Assembly (NCBI GenBank): GCA_947172415.1
Contig: OX359202.1
Coordinates: forward strand, 2,764,001-2,828,000
Reading direction: 5' to 3'
DNA: 64,000 nt
From: Chondrosia reniformis
Lineage: Eukaryota > Porifera > Demospongiae > Chondrillida > Chondrillidae
In this document: in pieces, positions 11,785 through 26,700 of the stretch
Numbering within the stretch: the first letter of the stretch is position 1
How the letters are laid out: each line of letters opens with the position of its first letter
Notes under the pieces: generated by a model
Told to the model about the DNA's origin: nothing
Database searches by the model: none
The model's input: only the letters and a program-made list of their open reading frames with translations
Made by a program: the position numbers and the translations under genes

Positions 11785-14700
11785 AAGCTGTATTAGCTGG
11801 TTGTAAGTACTAATTCTATGTACTAGTTATATGTACTAGTTATATATAGTAGATATGAACCAGTTGTTTGTACAAGATGTATGCACTAATTCTTTGTACT
11901 AGCTATATACTAGTTTTATGAACTAGTTGTATGTACTATATGGATGCACTTTTTATTTGAACTAGTTATATTTTTATGTAATAGTTATATGTACTAGTTG
12001 AAAGTACTAGTTGTATGTACTAGTTGTATTTACTATTTGTATGTTCTATTTATATGTGTGTGTACTAATTATATTTACTTGTTGTAGTGCTAGCTGTATG
12101 TACTACTATTTACATTTACTAGGTATACGTGTATGTACTAGTTATATATATGTAGTAGGTTTATGTACTAGTTATATATCCTAGTTGTATGTACTAGTTG
12201 CATGCACTAGTTGTATGTTCCAGTTGTATGATAAGTCACATGTAAGAATTATATTTACTAGTTACTAATTTTATAAACAAGTTGTACCTATGAATTTTAT
12301 GTACTACTTGTATGTACTAGTTGTATTTATATACCAGTTGTATGTACTAGTTAAATGTACTGGTTTTATATATATACTAATTGTATGTACTAGCTTCTAG
12401 TTGTATGTACTATGTGTAGGTACTATTCGTACATACCAGTTATATGTTTATGTATTAGTTATATGTAGTAGGTGTGTGTACTTGTTATATGTAGTAGGTG
12501 TTTGTACTTGTTATATGTACTAATTGAAAGTACTAGTTGTATGTGCTAATTGTATATACACGTTCCGTGTTCTAGTTGTATGTTGATACTAGTTGTATGT
12601 ACTAGTCCTTTGAACTAGTTGTAGCTTCTGGTACAAGTTATACTAGGCACTAGGAAGGACCTTGTTCTTTATACTACTTGTGTTGTTTGTTTGAACCAGT
12701 TTTATGTACTAATTGTATGTACTAATTGTAGGTTAAAAGCCTAGTTATATTAGAGACTAGGGATGTGCTAGTTGTATGTACTAGATACTAATTGTATATA
12801 CTAGTTGTATGTACCAGTTGTATGTAATTGTATTAGTTGTATGTACTATTTATATGTACTATTTATATGTTTATGTACTAGGTATATATACTACTTGTTT
12901 GTGCTAGCTGTATGTGCTGGTTGTATGTACTAATTGTATGTACTTGTTGTATGTACTAATAGCAGGTATATTTACTAGTTGTAGGTGCTAGTTGTATGTA
13001 CAAGTTGTGTGTGGTAGTTGTATGTACTAATTGTATGGACTAGTTGGATGTACTAGTTGTATGTACAAGTTGTATGTACTAAATATGAACCAGTTGTATG
13101 TATAAGTTGTATGCACTAGTTCTTTGTACTAGCTATATACTAGTTTTATGAAGTAGTTGTATCTACTTGTTGTATATACTAGTTGTATGTCATAGTCGCA
13201 TGTACTAGTTGTATATACTAGTTACTAGTTGTGTGAACTACTTGTACCTACTAATTTTATGTACTAGTTGTATGTACTCTTTGTATGTATATACCAGTTT
13301 TATATACTAGTTAAATGTACCAGTGTTATATATATATTAGTTGTATGGACTAGTTTCTAGTTGTATGTACTAGTTTTATGTACCCGTTCAATGTACTAGT
13401 TGTATGTACTATTTATAATTACTAGGTATATGTGTATGTACTAGTTGTATGTAGTAGGTGTATGTATTAGTTATATGTCCTAGTTGTTTGTCCTAGTTGT
13501 ATCTACTAGTTTAATGTACTAGTTATATGTACTCGTTAATAGTTGTATGAACTAGTTGTTCGTACTAATTGTCAATACTAGTTGTATGAACTAGTTGTAT
13601 GTACTAGTTTTATGAACTAGTTGTATTTACCAGTCGTATGTACTAGTTGCATGTACTGGTTATATGTACTAGTTAATAGTTCTGTGAACTAGTTGTACGA
13701 CCTAATTGTAAATACTAGTTGTATGAACTAGTTCTTTGTATATAATAGTTGTATGAACTAGTTAAATGTATTAGTTTTATGTATATATTAGTTGTATGTA
13801 CTAGTTTCTAGTTGCATGTACTAGTTTTATGAACTAGTTATATATACTATATGGATGCACTATTCATATGTACTAGTTATATATTTATGTACTAATTATA
13901 TGTAGAAGGTGTGTACTAGTTATAGATCCTAGTTTTATGTACTACTTCTATGTACTAGTAGTTGTATGAACTACTTGTATGTACTATGTTAATGTACTAT
14001 ATATATGTGCTAGTTATATTTTTAGGTATTAGTTGTATGTGGTAGATGTGTGTACTAGTTAAATGTACAAGTTGCAAGTACTAGTTGTATGTACTAGTTG
14101 TATGGACTAGAACTAGTTATATTTACTAGTTGTAAATATTAGTTGTATGTATTTGTTGTATGTATATACTAGTTGTATGTACTAATTATGTCCTAGGTGT
14201 GTGTACTAAATGGTATGTATTAGTTGTATGTACTATTTGTATGTACTAGTTATATCTACTAATTTTATCCACTAATTGTATGTACAAGTTGCATGTACTA
14301 GTTGCATGAACATGTTGTGCACACTACTTCAATGTACTAGTTGTGTGTACTCGTTACTAGTTGTTAGTAGTAGGTGTAGGTACTAGTCTTATGAACTAGT
14401 TCCAGTTATATGTACTAGTGGTATGTACAAGTAATATTTACTAGCTGTATGTACTATCTGTGTGTACTTATTGTATGCACTAGTTGTATGTACTAGTTGT
14501 ATGTACTCAATACTATTTGTATGTACTAGTCGAATGTAGTAGTTATTTGTACTAGTTGAATGTATAAGTAGCGTGTAATTGTTGTATGTACTCGCTGTAT
14601 GTACTAGTTGTATGTAGTAGATGGTTGAACTTGCTTTAGGTTCTAGTACGAATCATGCTAGGTACTAGGAATAAACTAGTTCTATGAACTACTTGTTTGT

Positions 14701-17700
14701 TGGTGTGAACAAGTTTTCTGTACTAGTTGCATGTACTATATTTATGTACTAATTATATGTGTATGTACTAGTCAAATGTACCAGTTATATGTACTAGTTG
14801 TATGTACCACTTTTGTGTAATTTTTGTATGTACTAGTTGTATGTACTACTTATATGTACCCATTACATTTGTATGTACTGAGTGTATGTATCAGTTGTTT
14901 GTACTAGATATGAACCAGTTGTATGTACAAGATGTGTGCACTAGTTCTTTGTACTAGCTGTATACTAGTTTTATGAACTAGTTGTATGTACTAGTTGAAT
15001 GTACTAGTTGTATGTACTAGTCGCATGTACTAGTTATATGTACTAGTTACTAGTTGTATGAACTAGTTGTACCTATAAATTTTATGTACTAGTTGTATGA
15101 ACTAGCTATGTACTAGTTTTATGTTCTAGTTGTATGTACTAGTTTCTAGTTGTATGTACCATGTGTGTGTACTATTCATATATACTAGTGATATGTTTAT
15201 GTATTAGTTATATGTAGTAGGTGTTTGAACTTGTTATATGTACTAGTTGAAAGGACTAGATGTATGTGCTAATTGTATGTACACGTTCTGTGTACTAGTT
15301 GTATGTTTATACTAGTTGTATGTTCTAGTTGTATTTACTATTTGTATGTACTATTTGTATGTTTGTGTACGGGTTATATGTACTAGTTTTATGCGCAAGC
15401 TGTATGTACTAGTTGTATGTATTATTTATATTTTCTAGATATATGTGTTTGTGTTCGTTGTATGTAGTAGGTGTATGTACTAGTTATATGTCCTAGTTGT
15501 TTGTGCTAGTTTTACATACGAGCTGAATGTACTAGTTGTATGTTCAAGTATTTTGTACTCGTTCTATGAATTAGTTGTATATACTAGTTTCTAGTTGTAT
15601 ATACTAGTTGTATGTACTTTTTGTAAGTACTTGTTGTATGTACTAGGTGTATGTACTATTTTTATATAGTAGTTATATGTGTATGTACTGGTTATATGTA
15701 GTAGTTGTATGTTAGAGTTGGATGTACAAGTTGCCTGTACTACGTGTATGCGCTAGCTGTATGTATTAGTTGTAAGTGCTAGTACTAGTTTTATTAGGTA
15801 CTGAGTAGGAATTAGTTGTTTGTACTAGTTGTTAGGACTACTTTAACGTATTAGTTGTATATACTGGTTCTATGTACCAGTACTAGTTAATATTTAGTAC
15901 TAGCAGGTTGTAAGTAGTAGTTGGATGTAGTGGTTGTATGTACTAATTGTATGTGATAGTTGTATGCACTATTTGTATGTATATACTAGTTGTATGTAGT
16001 AGCTATGTACTAGTTGTATGTACTAGTTTCCTGTTTATGTAGTGGTTGTATATACTAGTTGAATGTACTAGCTGTATATACTACTTGTATGTACTCGATA
16101 CTATTTGGATGTACCAATCAAATGTAATGGTAACGTTGTATGTATTAGTTTTACGTACTAGTTACAAATTGTATGTACTAGTTGTATGTACTAGTTGTAG
16201 GTTCAAGTCCTAGTCATATTAGGTAATAGCGAAGTGCTAGTTGTATGTACTAGTTACTAATTGTATGTTCTAGTTGCATGTACCAGTTGTGTGTAATTGT
16301 ACTAGTTGTATGTACTATACATATATTTACTACCTTAATGTACTAGCTGTATGTGCTGGTTGTATGTACTAATTGTATGTACTTGTTGTATGTACTAATA
16401 CTAGTTATATTTCCTAGTTGTAGGTGCTAGTTGTATGTACTAGTTTTATGTTATAGTTGCATGTACTAGTTAGATGTACTAGTTACTAGTTGTCTGAACT
16501 AGTTGTACCTACTAATTTTATGTTCTAATTGTATGTACTCTTTGTATGTATATATTAGTTTTATGTACTATATAGTTTTATGTACTAGTTAAATGTACTA
16601 GTGTTTATATATATACTAGTTGTATATACCAGTTTCTAGTCGAATATACTAGATTTATGTACTATTTGTAATTAATAGGTATATGTGTATGTACTAGTTG
16701 TATGTAGTAGGTGTATGTACTAGTAATATGTCCTAGTTGTTTGTCATAGTTATATGGACTAGTTGAATGTACTAGTTGTATGTACAAATTGTATGTGCTA
16801 GTTGTGTGTACTATTTGGTATGTACTAGTTGTAGGTTCTATTTGTAAGTACTAGATACTTGTTGCATGTATTAGTTGTATGAACTAGTTTTATGTACAAC
16901 TTGTATGGACTAGCTGTATGTACTATTTGTATGTATTAGTTGTATGTAGTTGTTGTATGTACTAGGTGAATGTTGTAGTTGTACGTTCTAATTGTTTGAA
17001 CTAGTTCTATGTACTAATTGTATGTACTAGGTATGTACTAGTCGCTAGTTTCTAGTTGTATGTACTAGTTGTATGTACTAGTTGCTAGCACCCAATACTA
17101 TTTGTATGTACTAGTCGAATGTAGTAGTTATATGTACTAGTTGTATGTACCATTTTTATGTACTAGTTGTATGTACTAGATGTTTGAACTAATTTTAGGT
17201 TCTAGTGCAAGTTATACTAGGTACTAGGAATGAACTAGTTCTATGAACTACTTGTTTGTTTGTGTGAACTAGTTTTCTGTACTACTTGTGTGTACTATAT
17301 TTATGTGCTAATTATATATTTATGTGCTAATTATATATGTATGTATTAGTCATATGTAATACTTATATGTACTAGTTATTTGTACTAGTTGCATGAACTA
17401 GTTGCATGTACTAGTAGTATATACTAGTTGATGGTTGTAGTCCTAATTATGCTAGGTACTAGGGAAGAACTAGTTGTATATACTAGACACTAGTTGTATG
17501 TACTAGTTACATGCACTAGTTATATATATGTACTAGTTGTATTTACTACTTATATGTCTAGTTGTATGTACTAGTTATATGCACTAGTTACATATATGTA
17601 CTAGTTGTATTTACTACTTATATGTCTAGTTGTATGTACTAGTTGTATGTACTACTTATATGGACTTGTTACATTTGTATGTACTGGTTGTACGTACTAG

Positions 17701-18007
17701 TTGTTTGTACTAGTTATATATACTAGTTGTACGTACTATTTCTATATACTATATATATTAATACATGTACTAGGTACATGTATTACTTGTATGTACTAGC
17801 TGTATTAGCTGGTTGTATGTACGAATTCTATGTACTAGTTGTATGTACTAGTTGTATTTACTACTTGTATGTACTAGTCGCATGTACTAGTTATATGTAC
17901 TATTTACTAGTTGTATGAGCTAGTTGTACATATTAATTTTTTGTACTAGTTGTATGTTCTAGTTGTATGTATATACCAGTTGTTTGTACTAGTTAAATGT
18001 ACTAATT
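11785..18007 (+). repeat. 13-bp satellite array, forward orientation
   Basis: Continuation of the GTACTAGTTGTAT array after the CACTA insertion. Higher-order landmarks recur: a 'gaactacttgtttgtt' block near 14690 and 17247 (also near 2920 in the first array and 20353 in the next), and 'tagctgtattagctgg' near 17799. A local duplication of roughly 60 bp is visible near 17520-17640. The long open frame at 17727-17918 is composed of repeat units and is not a gene. Nothing else is seen in this 6.2-kb stretch. Confidence 0.95.
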
Positions 18008-18275
18008 AGAGGCTGTATTATGTATAATATGAGTTCATACTCAACTATCGTAACACTAAATTTATACGTCAATACATCTTTTTGCAAATGGCGGCGTTCA
18101 GGAAGCTTTGGTTAACGAAGCTTTTCCATCGTTATTTATAAAGTTCAGGACACTCAAGTGTCCTCAAATGTTAGTATTCCGAATGTATATATCAAATCCC
18201 AATGATGCGGCAAAGTAGTTCGAGTTAATTCGGGGGGCGGCAGCCCCACAAGTTTTTAAACTCAAAATACTTCTT
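18008..18275 (+). mobile_element. Element X copy 1 (internally deleted small transposon-like repeat)
   Basis: Non-satellite insert of about 268 bp, starting agaggctg and ending near 'aaactcaaaatacttc'. It shares with the copies at 22090-22442 and 54882-55260 a core containing 'gcaaatggcggc', 'aggaagctt' and 'cgaagcttttcca', then a G-rich stretch near 18230-18250. It lacks the first half seen in the other copies. No open frame of note. The G-rich 3' part reads as a rough inverse of the 'gaggctgcc' start, so degenerate terminal inverted repeats are possible. Confidence 0.6.
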
Positions 18276-21200
18276 TTATATATATACTAGTTGTATGTAA
18301 TAGTTTCAAATTGTATTTACTAGTTATATGTACTAGTTGTATGCACTATCTGTATGCACTATCTGTATGTACTAGTTGTATGTACTATTTATAATTACAA
18401 GGTATATGTGTATTTACTAGTTATATGTAGTTGGTGTATGTACTAGTTATATATACTAGTTTCTTGTCCTAGTTGTATGTACTAGTTGAATGTACTATGT
18501 ACTAGTTACTAGTTGTGTGAACTAGTTGTACGTACTAATGGTAAATACTAGTTGTATGAACTAAATGTGTATACTAGTTTTATGAACTAGTTGTATGTAC
18601 TAGTTGAATGTACTAGTTGCATGTACTGGTTATATGTACTAGTTAATAGTTCTGTGAACTAGTTGGACGACCTAATTGTAAATTCTAGTTGTATGAACTA
18701 GTTGTTTGCATATAATAGTTGTATGAATTAGTTAAATGTACTAGTTTTATGTATATATTAGTTGTATGTACTAGTTTCTAGTTGCATTTACTAGTTTTAT
18801 GTACTAGTTATATATTCTATATGGATGCACTATTCACATGTACTAGTTATATATTTATGTACTAATTATATGTAGAAGGTGTGTACTAGTTATAGATCCT
18901 AGTTATATATACTCGTTCTATGTACTATTAGTTGCATGGACTTCTTGTATGTACTATGTTTATGTACTATTTTTATATGTACTAGTTATATTTTTATGTT
19001 ATAGTTATATGTGGTAGATGTGTGTACTAGTTATATGAACTAATTTCAAGTACTAGTTGTATGTACCAGTTGTATGGACTAGTACTAGTTATATTTCCTA
19101 GTAGTAGGTACTAGTTGTATGTACTAGTTGTATGTATATACTAGTTGTATGTACTAGCCATGTACTGGTTTTATGTTCTAGTTATATGTACTAGTTGTAT
19201 GTACAAGCGGTAGGTTCTTGTACTAGTTATACTAGGTGCTAGAAAGGCATTAGTTGTATGTAGTATTTACTAATTGGATGTAATTGTTGTATGTACTAGT
19301 TGTATGTACTAATTGTATGTACAAGTGGTAGGTTCTTTTACTAGTTATACTAGTTGCTAGGAAGGTACTAGTTGTATGTAGTAGATACTAGTTGTATGTA
19401 CTAGTTGTATGAACTACATGTATGTACGTTTTATACTTATTAGGTAAAAGTGTATGTACTAGTTATATGTAGTAGATGTATGTACTATTTATTTATCCCA
19501 GTGGTTTTTCCTAGTTGTGTGTAGTAGTTATGTACTAGTTGAATATACAAGTTGTACGTTCTAGAATTATATACTCATTCTGTGAGCTTGTTGTATATAC
19601 TAGTTTCTAGTTGTATGTACTAGTTGTAAGTACTAGTTTTATGTACTGGTTGTATGTACTAGTTGTGTGTACTATTTATAATTACAAGGTATGTGTATTT
19701 ACTAGCTATATGTAGTAGGTGTATGTACTAGTTATATGTCCTAGCTGTTTGTCGTAGTTGTATGGACTAGTTGAATGTACTAATTGTATGTACAAATTGT
19801 ATATACTAGGTGTATGTAGTGGTTGTATGTTCTAATTGTTTTAACTCAGTTCTATGTACTAATTGTAGGTACTAGTTATGTACTAGTTGTATGAACCAGT
19901 TTTAAGTGCTATATAGTTCTGGGTACTAGTTGTATGTACTAATTGTATGTACTAGGTATGTAGTAGTTACTAGTTTCTAGTTGTATGTACTAGTTTTAAG
20001 TACTAGTTGTATGTACTTTGTGTATGTACCAGTTGTTGATTCTTGTACTACTTTTACTATGTACTGGGTAGGTTGTAGTTGTATATACTAGATACTTGTT
20101 GCATGTACTAGTTGTATGAACTAATTGTATGTACTCAATACTATTTGTATGTACTAGTCGAATGTAGGAGTTATTTCTACTAGTTGAATGTATAAGTATT
20201 GGGTAATTGTTGTATGTACTAGTTATATATACTAGTTGTGTGTACTCTTTGTATGTACTATTTGTATGTACTAGTTGTATGTACTACATGTTTGAACTAG
20301 TTTTAGGTTCTAGTACAAGTTATACTAGGTACTAGGAATTAACCAGTTCTATGAACTACTTGTTTGTTTGTTTGAACTAGTTTTCTGTACTAGTTGTATG
20401 TACTATATTTATGTACTAGTTATATGTGTATGTACTAATCGTATGTATTAGTTATGTGTACAAGTTATATGTACTAGTTGTATGTTCTACTTATATGTAC
20501 TCGTTACATTTGTATGTACTGGGTGTATGTACTAGTTGTTTGTACTAGTTATATATACTAATTTTATGTACTATTTATATGTACTATATATATGTGTATG
20601 TGCTAGGTATATGTACTACTTGTAGGTACTAGCTGTATTAGCTGGTTGTATGTACTAATTCTATGTACTAGTTGTATGTAATAGTTGAATTTACTATTTG
20701 TATGTTCTATTTATATATGTGTGTACTAGTTCTATGTACTAATTGTGTGTACCAGGTGAGTACTAGTTACTAGTTTCTAGTTGTATGTACTAGTTGTAAG
20801 TACTAGTTGTGTGAACTGTGTGTATGTACCAGTTGTTGATTCTTGTACTACTAAAACTATGTACTAGGTAGGTTCTAGCTGTATGTACTAGATACTTGTT
20901 GCATGTACTAGTTTTATGAACTAGTTTTATGAACTAGTTGTGTGTACTGTTTATATCTACTAGTTATATATACCAGTTATATTTACTCTATAGTTTTATG
21001 TACTACTAGTGTGTACTAGTTATATTTACTAGCTGTATGTACTATCCGTGTGTTCTAATTGTATGCACTAGTTGTATGTACTAGTTGTATGTACTCAATA
21101 CTATTTGTATGTACTAGTCGAATGTAGTAGTTTTTTCTACTATTTGAATGTATAAGTAGTGGGTAATGTTTGTATGTACTAGTTATATGTACTAGTTGTG

Positions 21201-22089
21201 TGTACTCTTTGTATGTACTAGTTGTATGTACTAGTTGTATGTTCTATTGTCTAATTGTATATACTAGTGTTATGTAGTAGCTGTATTTTGTAGGTGTATG
21301 TTGTAGTTGTATGTTCTAATTGTTGGAAGTAGTTCTATGTACTATTTGTATGTACTAAGTATATACTAGTTACTAGTTTCTAGTTGTAAGTACTACTTGT
21401 AAGTACTAGTTGTATGTACTATGTGTATGTACCAGTTGATTCCTGTACTAGTTATACTATGTACTAGGTAGGTTGTAGTTGTATGTACTAGATACTTGTT
21501 GAATGTACTAGTTGTATGAACTAGTTTTATGAACTAGTTTTATGTACTGTTTATATGTACTAGTTATATATACCAGTTTTATGTACTAGCTGTATGTACT
21601 ATTTGTGTGTACTAATTGTATGCACTAGTTGTATGTACTAGTTGTATGTACTCAATACTATTTGTATGTACTAGTCGAATGTAGTAGTTATTTGCACTAG
21701 TTGAATGTATAAGTAGTGGGTAATTGTGGTATGTACTAGTTATTTGTACTAGTTGTATGTACTATTTTTATGTACTAGTTATATGTACCAGTTGTATGTA
21801 CTATTTGTATGTACTACTTATATGTACTCGTTACATTTGTATGTACTGGGTGTATGTACTAATTGTATGTACTATTTACATTTACTAGGTATACGTGTAT
21901 TGTACTTGTTATATGTAGTAGGTGTATGTACTATTTATATGGCCTAGTGGTATGTACTAGTTGCATGCACTAGTTGTATATACTAGTCGCATGTACTAAT
22001 TATATTTACTATTTACTAATTTTATGAACTACTTGTACCTACTAATTTTATGAACTACTTGTAACTACGATTTTTATGTACTACTTGTA
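18276..22089 (+). repeat. 13-bp satellite array, forward orientation
   Basis: Same 13-bp unit. Three successive higher-order blocks (about 19970-20120, 20770-20950, 21365-21545) repeat the same order of irregular units around 'ccagttgttgattc' or its shortened form, showing local block amplification of roughly 0.6-0.8 kb. The open frame at 21753-21947 is repeat-derived. No gene seen. Confidence 0.95.
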
Positions 22090-22442
22090 TACCTTATATT
22101 GTTTTCATTTGCCAATTATGTTGTACGGCTTCATGTTACGGAAAGAGTATATATATATATATCTATATATATAAAACGGGTTAATACGCAATTATTATAA
22201 CACTTATTTTATACGTCGATATTTGTATAATACGAGTTCATACGCAACTATTGTAACACTTAATTTATACGTCAATACATCGTTTTTGCAAATGGCGGCA
22301 TTCAGGAAGCTTTAGTTTACGAAGCTTTTCCATCGTTATTTATAAAGTTCAGGACACTAAATCGTCCTCAATCGTTAGTATTACGAATATATATATTAAA
22401 TGCCAACGATGTGGCCAAGTAGTTCCAGTTAATGCGGGGGGG
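22090..22442 (+). mobile_element. Element X copy 2
   Basis: About 350 bp. Begins 'accttatattgttttcattt', has a (TA)n tract near 22150-22175, two similar half-units ('ataacacttattttatacgt' and a later counterpart), the shared 'gcaaatggcggc' and 'cgaagcttttcca' core, and breaks off in a run of eight Gs at about 22435-22442 where the other copies continue. Only about 90 bp of forward satellite separate it from the array inversion point. Confidence 0.65.
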
Positions 22443-22531
22443 GTAGTTGTATGTATATACCAGTTGTAGACTAGTTAAATGTACTAGTTTTATATATATA
22501 CTAGATGTATATTCTAGTTTCTAGTTGTAGT

Positions 22532-23407
22532 ATCTAGTACATACAACTAGAACCTCCCTAGTACATAGTATAAGTAGTACAAGAATCAACAACTGGTATA
22601 TACCCATAGTACCAACAAATAGTATTTACAACTAGTACATACAACTAGAAACTAGTACCTAATGCATACCTAGTACATACAATTAGTACAGAGAACTAGT
22701 TCAAAAAATTAGAACATACAACTAGTACAAAGCTAGTACATACAACTAGTATAAACATACAACTAGTATAAACATACAACTAGTACACCAAACGTATACA
22801 AACAATTAGCACATACAACTAGTACTTTTAACTAGTACATATAACAAGTTCACACACCTACTACATATAACTAATACATAAACATATAACTAGTATATAT
22901 GAATAGTACATACACATAGTATATACAACTAGAAACTAGTACACACAACTAGTATATATATAAAACTAGTACCTTTAGCTAGTACATACAACTGGTATAT
23001 ACATACAACTAGTACATACAAGTATTACATAAATTTTGTAGGTACAACTAGTTCATAAAATTAGTAACCAGTAAATATAATTAGTACATGCGACTAGTAT
23101 ATACAACTAGTCCATACAACTAGTACATGCAACTAGTACATACAATTAGGCCATATAACAAGTACATACACCTACTACATATAACTAGTACAATACACGT
23201 ATACCTAGTAAATGTAAATAGTACCTACAACTAGTACATACAGCTAGCGCATACAACTAGTACATATAACTAGTACACACACATTTAAAGAGTATATACA
23301 AATAGTAAATACAACTAGTACATACAACTAGTACATAGACTTAGTACATACAACCGGCTAATACAGCTAGTACCTACAAGTAGTACATATACCTAGTACA
23401 TAAACAT
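22532..23407 (-). repeat. 13-bp satellite array, inverted orientation (begins at the flip point)
   Basis: From about 22532 the units read ATACAACTAGTAC, the reverse complement of the upstream array. The junction is a local near-palindrome: 'tttctagttgtag', a short centre, then 'tacatacaactagaa'. The first block after the flip is the inverse of the higher-order block seen at about 19970-20120 in the forward array, so the two sides are related as diverged inverted copies. Confidence 0.93.
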
Positions 23408-23770
23408 ATCAGGGAGTACGGCAGAACTCCCTATGTAGGGATGACACGGATTTTTCGTTTTCCCCATACATCGGTATAGGAGCAAAATCCCGAAATAAGC
23501 CGAAAATCGACAAAATAAGGCTATGTATAGCTAAATATACAATATACACACTCTAAATACACCTTAAAGGCAAGCGAATATGTCCCGCTGGCAAAATAAT
23601 AAATTTAAAAATTCCCATTTTTGTATTACTCATATTCTTCTTCTTATTCTTCTTCTTCTTCGTCAGCCATAACTACTGTGTAACATCCCTTTTTTGTTTA
23701 TGTGCTTTTTCTACCATCCCTACATCTTCACTATTTTTGTAGAAAATTTTTATTTTTCTCTGGTGTATAG
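23408..23770. mobile_element. MITE-like insert with short inverted ends and CTT microsatellite
   Basis: Non-satellite block of about 360 bp. An 11-bp motif ATGTAGGGATG at 23433-23443 is inverted as CATCCCTACAT at 23715-23725. The left side also forms a 7-bp hairpin (AGGGAGT...ACTCCCT, 23411-23431). A CTT/TTC microsatellite lies at about 23637-23662. No coding capacity is seen. Boundaries and target duplication are not clear, so the MITE reading is tentative. Confidence 0.45.
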
Positions 23771-26700
23771 TACATATAAATAGTACGTACAACTAGTATA
23801 TATAACTAGTACAAACAACTAGTACATACACCCAGTACATACAAATGTAACAAGTACATATAAGTAGTACATACAACTAGTACATACAACTAGTACATAT
23901 AAATAGTACATATAACTAGTACATATAACTAATACACACTTCTAGTCTAGTATATACAACTAGTACCTCCCTAGTACGTAGTACAATTAGGACTAGAACC
24001 TACAACTAGTATATACTACTAGTACATTCAACTAGTACATGGAACTAATACATATAACTAGTACATATAACTAGTACATATGACTAGTACATACACATAT
24101 AATTAGTACATAAATATAATATATACAACTAGTACAAAAAATAGTTCACACAAACAAACAAGTAGTTCATAGAACTAGTTCATTCCTAGTACATAGTATA
24201 ACTTGTACTAGAACCTAAAACTAGTTCAAACATCTAGTACATACAACTAGTATATACAATTAGGCAATAGTACATACAACTAGTACATTCAACTAGTACA
24301 TACAAAGAGTACATTCAACTAGTACATATAAGTAGTACATACAACAATTACCCACTACTTATACATTCAACTAGTACAAATAACTACTACATTCGGCTAG
24401 TACATACAAATAGTATTGAGTACAAACAAATAGTGCATACAACTAGTGCATACAATTAGAAACTAGTAATTAGTCCATACTTAGTACATACAATTAGTAC
24501 ATTGAACTAGTTTAAACAATTAGATCATACAACTACTACATACACCTAGTACATACAAATAGTATTTACAACTAGTTCATATAACTAGTACATAACTAGT
24601 ACATTTCTAGTAAATACAATTAGTACATAGAACTAGTTCAAACAATTAGAACATTTAACTACTACATACACCTAGTATATACTATTTGTACCTACAATTA
24701 GTACATACAAATGGTACATGCAACTAGTACATACAGCTAGACTATACAACTAATAACTAGTACATACAACTAGTACATAGCTACTACTTACAACTAGTAT
24801 ATACATACAACTAGTACATACAACTAATACAGACAATTAGTACATACAACTACTACATTCAACTACTACATACCACCAGAACCTACAACTAGTAAATATT
24901 ATTAGTACTAGTGCGTAGAACTAGTACATACAACTAATTCGTTATAGTAGTACTTACAACTAGTGCGTACAACTAATGCCTAGTTAGTACCTAATATAAC
25001 TAGTACTAGAACCTACAACTAGTCCATACAGCTAGCGCATACACGTAGTACAGGTAACTTGTACATACAACTGTTACATACAACTACTACATATAATCCG
25101 TACATACACATAAAACTAGTATATAAAAATAGTACGTACATACACTTAGTACATGCAACAAGTACATACAAAACGTACATACAACTAGTAAATACAACTA
25201 GTACACACAACTAGAAACTAGTACATACACCTAGTTCATAGAACGAGTGCATAATACTAGAACATACAACTTGTATATACAACTAGTACATAGCAACTGC
25301 ATACAACTAGTATATACATACAACTACTGCGACAACTGGTACATAACTACTACATACAACTTGTACGTAACTAGTACATACAACTTGTACGTAGTACAAG
25401 TACATAAGACTGGCATATACAACTAATACATAAACAACAAACTAGTATAAACACACAACTAGTACATAGCTAATATTTACAATTAGTATAAACATACAAC
25501 TAGTACATAAAACTAGTACAAACAATTAGTACATACAACTACCACATCCAACTACTACATACAACCAGTACCTACATCTAGTAAATATAACTAGAACTAG
25601 TACATACAACTAGTACATTCAACTAGTACGTTAAAGTAGTACTAACAACTAGTACATACAACTAATTCCTACTTAGTACCTACTATAACTAGTACTAGAA
25701 CCTACAATTAGTACATACAGCTAGCACATACAACAAGTACAGGAAACTAGTACAAACAAGTGGTACATACAACTACTACATATAACCAGTACATACACAT
25801 ATAACTAGTATATATAAATAGTACATACACCTAGTACATAAACCTAATACATACAAAAAGTACAAACAACTAGTATATACAACTAGAAACTAGTACATAC
25901 AACTAATTCATAGAAAGAGTACATAATACGTGAACATACAACTAGTACATTCAATTCGTACATAAAACTAGCACAAAACAACTGGGTCATATAACTAATA
26001 CATACACCTATTACATATAACGAGTACATACACATATACCTAGAAAATATAAATAGTTCATACAACTAGTACATACAGCTAGTGCATACAACTAGAACAT
26101 ATAACTAGTACACACACATATAACTAGTATATACAAATAGTAAATACAACTAGAACATAAAACTAGTGTGTACAACTAGTACATGCAAATAGTACATGCA
26201 ACTAGTATCTAGTACATACAACTGGTATATACATACAATTAGTACATACAACTAGTACATACAAGTAGTACATAAAATTCGTAGGGACAACTAGTTCATA
26301 AGTTAGTAACTAGTAAATATGATTAGTACATGCGACTAGTACATACAACTAGGACATATAACTAGTACATACACCTTCTACATATAACTAGTACATACAC
26401 GTATACCTAATAAATGTAAATAGTACATACAACTAGTACATACAGCTAGTGCATACAACCAGTACATATAACTAGTACACATACATATAAAGAGTATATA
26501 CAAATAGTAAATACAACTAGTACATACAACTAGTGCGTACAACTAGTACATACAACTAGTATCTAGTACATACAACTAGAACATACAACTAGTACATAGC
26601 TAGTATATACAACTAGTATATACAAAGAACTATTACACAAAACTTATACATACAATTAGCACATGAAACTACTACATACAAATAATACATACAACTAGTA

